A stretch of DNA of 64,000 nucleotides from G965276675 sp965276675 (lineage in GTDB: Bacteria; Acidobacteriota; Terriglobia; Terriglobales; Acidobacteriaceae), in contig OZ255624.1 in NCBI GenBank assembly GCA_965276675.1, forward strand, positions 620,001 through 684,000, written 5' to 3'. The position numbers were made by a program, and so were the translations under genes. The notes below the pieces were generated by a model. The model saw only the letters and a program-made list of their open reading frames with translations. It was not told the DNA's origin and made no database searches. Numbering within the stretch: position 1 is the stretch's first letter; each line of letters starts with the position of its first letter. Shown here in pieces: positions 63,275 through 64,000 of the stretch.

Positions 63275-63457
63275 ATGCCTAATCCGAAACGGCGCCACTC
63301 CAAGGCCCGCACCTCCAAGCGTCGCGCGCATGACGCGCTCACTCCGATCGGCCTCTCCGAGTGCCCGAACTGCCACGAGCGCAAGCTGCCCCACAGGGCC
63401 TGCGCCAAGTGCGGCGTCTACAAGAGCCGCGAAGTGCTTGAGGTCAAGGAAGCTTAG
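63275..63457 (+). CDS. rpmF: 50S ribosomal protein L32
   Basis: 60-aa L32: MPNPKRRHSKARTSKRRAHD is the conserved start, followed by the zinc ribbon CPNCHERKLPHRACAKCG with four cysteines. AAAGGAA lies 6 nt before the ATG. It lies in the usual place between yceD and plsX. Confidence 0.97.
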   Translation: MPNPKRRHSKARTSKRRAHDALTPIGLSECPNCHERKLPHRACAKCGVYKSREVLEVKEA

Positions 63458-63465
63458 GCGCGTCT

Positions 63466-64000
63466 GTGCCCCCGTTAACAGGCTTAACAGACATTGCGCT
63501 TGACGCGATGGGCACCGATAAGGCGCCCGAACCTGAACTTAGAGGCGCCATTCTCGCCTGCCGGTCGCTCCCGGTCCGCGTCCATCTGATTGGGCCTGAG
63601 ACAAGGCTGCGCCCTGGTCTCGGGAACGTCGGCCGCCGCCTGCCGATTGAAATCGTCGATACCGACCAGTGGATCACGATGAAAGACCAGGCTGCTACGG
63701 CTCTTCGGAAATACCCCAAGAGCACCATGCGGGTGGGCCTCACCATGGTCAAACAGAAGCAGGTTGCCGGCTTCCTGACGGCCGGCAACACTGGCGCCGC
63801 CATGGCCACCGCCAAGATGATCCTGGGCGCTGTTCCCGGGGTGGACCGCCCTGCGCTTGCAGCCGTGATGCCCACTGCCACCGGATCGCCCTGCGTTCTG
63901 CTCGATGTCGGCGCAAATGTCGACTGCAAGGTCGGCAACCTGGAGCAGTTCGCCGTCATGGGTGAGCTCTACGCGCGCACCGTCCTTAAAATTGCGCGAC
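63466..64000 (+). CDS. plsX: Phosphate acyltransferase, partial
   Basis: Runs off the end of the window. GTG start at 63466, 8 nt after the rpmF stop. The 178 visible codons include IALDAMGTDKAPEPEL, VDTDQWITMKDQAATALRK, GFLTAGNTGAAMATAKMI and CVLLDVGANVDCK, which are PlsX motifs. It makes acyl-phosphate from acyl-ACP for phospholipid synthesis. Continues past 64000. Confidence 0.95.
   Translation, partial: MPPLTGLTDIALDAMGTDKAPEPELRGAILACRSLPVRVHLIGPETRLRPGLGNVGRRLPIEIVDTDQWITMKDQAATALRKYPKSTMRVGLTMVKQKQVAGFLTAGNTGAAMATAKMILGAVPGVDRPALAAVMPTATGSPCVLLDVGANVDCKVGNLEQFAVMGELYARTVLKIAR

Noticed and set aside
1..64000. CRISPR arrays or phage genes
   Set aside because: No regularly spaced repeats and no capsid, terminase or integrase-like proteins were seen.

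Overview
The window looks like chromosomal DNA of an acidobacterium, probably family Acidobacteriaceae (Edaphobacter/Granulicella/Terriglobus type). The main evidence is the very large Oar-like TonB-dependent receptors with an N-terminal carboxypeptidase-regulatory-like domain, an ECF sigma/anti-sigma pair next to one of them, and many secreted hydrolases. This is inference from gene content; no 16S rRNA or tRNA gene was recognised.

Layout. 1-4.6 kb: exopolysaccharide genes (GT4, NAD-dependent epimerase with a Cys insert, GT2, priming sugar transferase). 4.7-6.6 kb: gatC-gatA. 6.6-8.2 kb: FmdE-like protein, secreted protein and a 58-residue membrane protein missed by simple length cut-offs. 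8.6-10.6 kb: overlapping ogt and Ada-AlkA DNA-alkylation repair genes. 11-16 kb: secreted GH36 alpha-galactosidase-like enzyme, HSL-type esterase and SGNH hydrolase. 16-18 kb: Tat-type aldo/keto reductase facing a MarR regulator. 18.2-21.9 kb: amino-acid permease overlapping a kynureninase-like gene, with a formamidase-like hydrolase opposite. 22-24.7 kb: ECF42-type sigma factor with two DGPF (YciI-like) proteins and a VOC protein. 24.8-28.6 kb: MscS channel and a GT60-like glycosyltransferase.

28.7-38.3 kb is a receptor and glycan-use region: one Oar-like receptor broken by two compensating single-base indels, an ECF sigma/anti-sigma pair, one intact receptor, and a chimeric scar that joins the start of a GH13 alpha-amylase to the end of another receptor. 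38.8-46.2 kb holds envelope genes (YceH, PpiC lipoprotein, DsbA-like lipoprotein, LptD, RDD protein).

46.3-48.6 kb is an IS1595-type mobile element. I found 24-bp terminal inverted repeats that enclose the transposase, a small ORF and a complete DUF433/PIN-like toxin-antitoxin pair as passengers. 48.7-54.7 kb holds a potassium-channel-like protein, then a VWA-PP2C-kinase triad (TerY-P/YegL-YegK-YegI type) bracketed by two related inverted-repeat-bounded miniature elements, then a ROK protein. 54.7-64 kb has sthA, thiE, several truncated genes (AraC, cupin, HigA-like, alpha/beta hydrolase), NmrA-like, DUF3606, methyltransferase and RMD1/DUF155 genes, a vapBC pair broken by about six frameshifts, and finally the conserved yceD-rpmF-plsX order with a 30-bp palindrome ahead of rpmF.

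The strongest candidates for something not yet described are the TA-carrying IS1595 element, the miniature repeats that bracket the phosphorylation triad, and the palindrome between yceD and rpmF-plsX.
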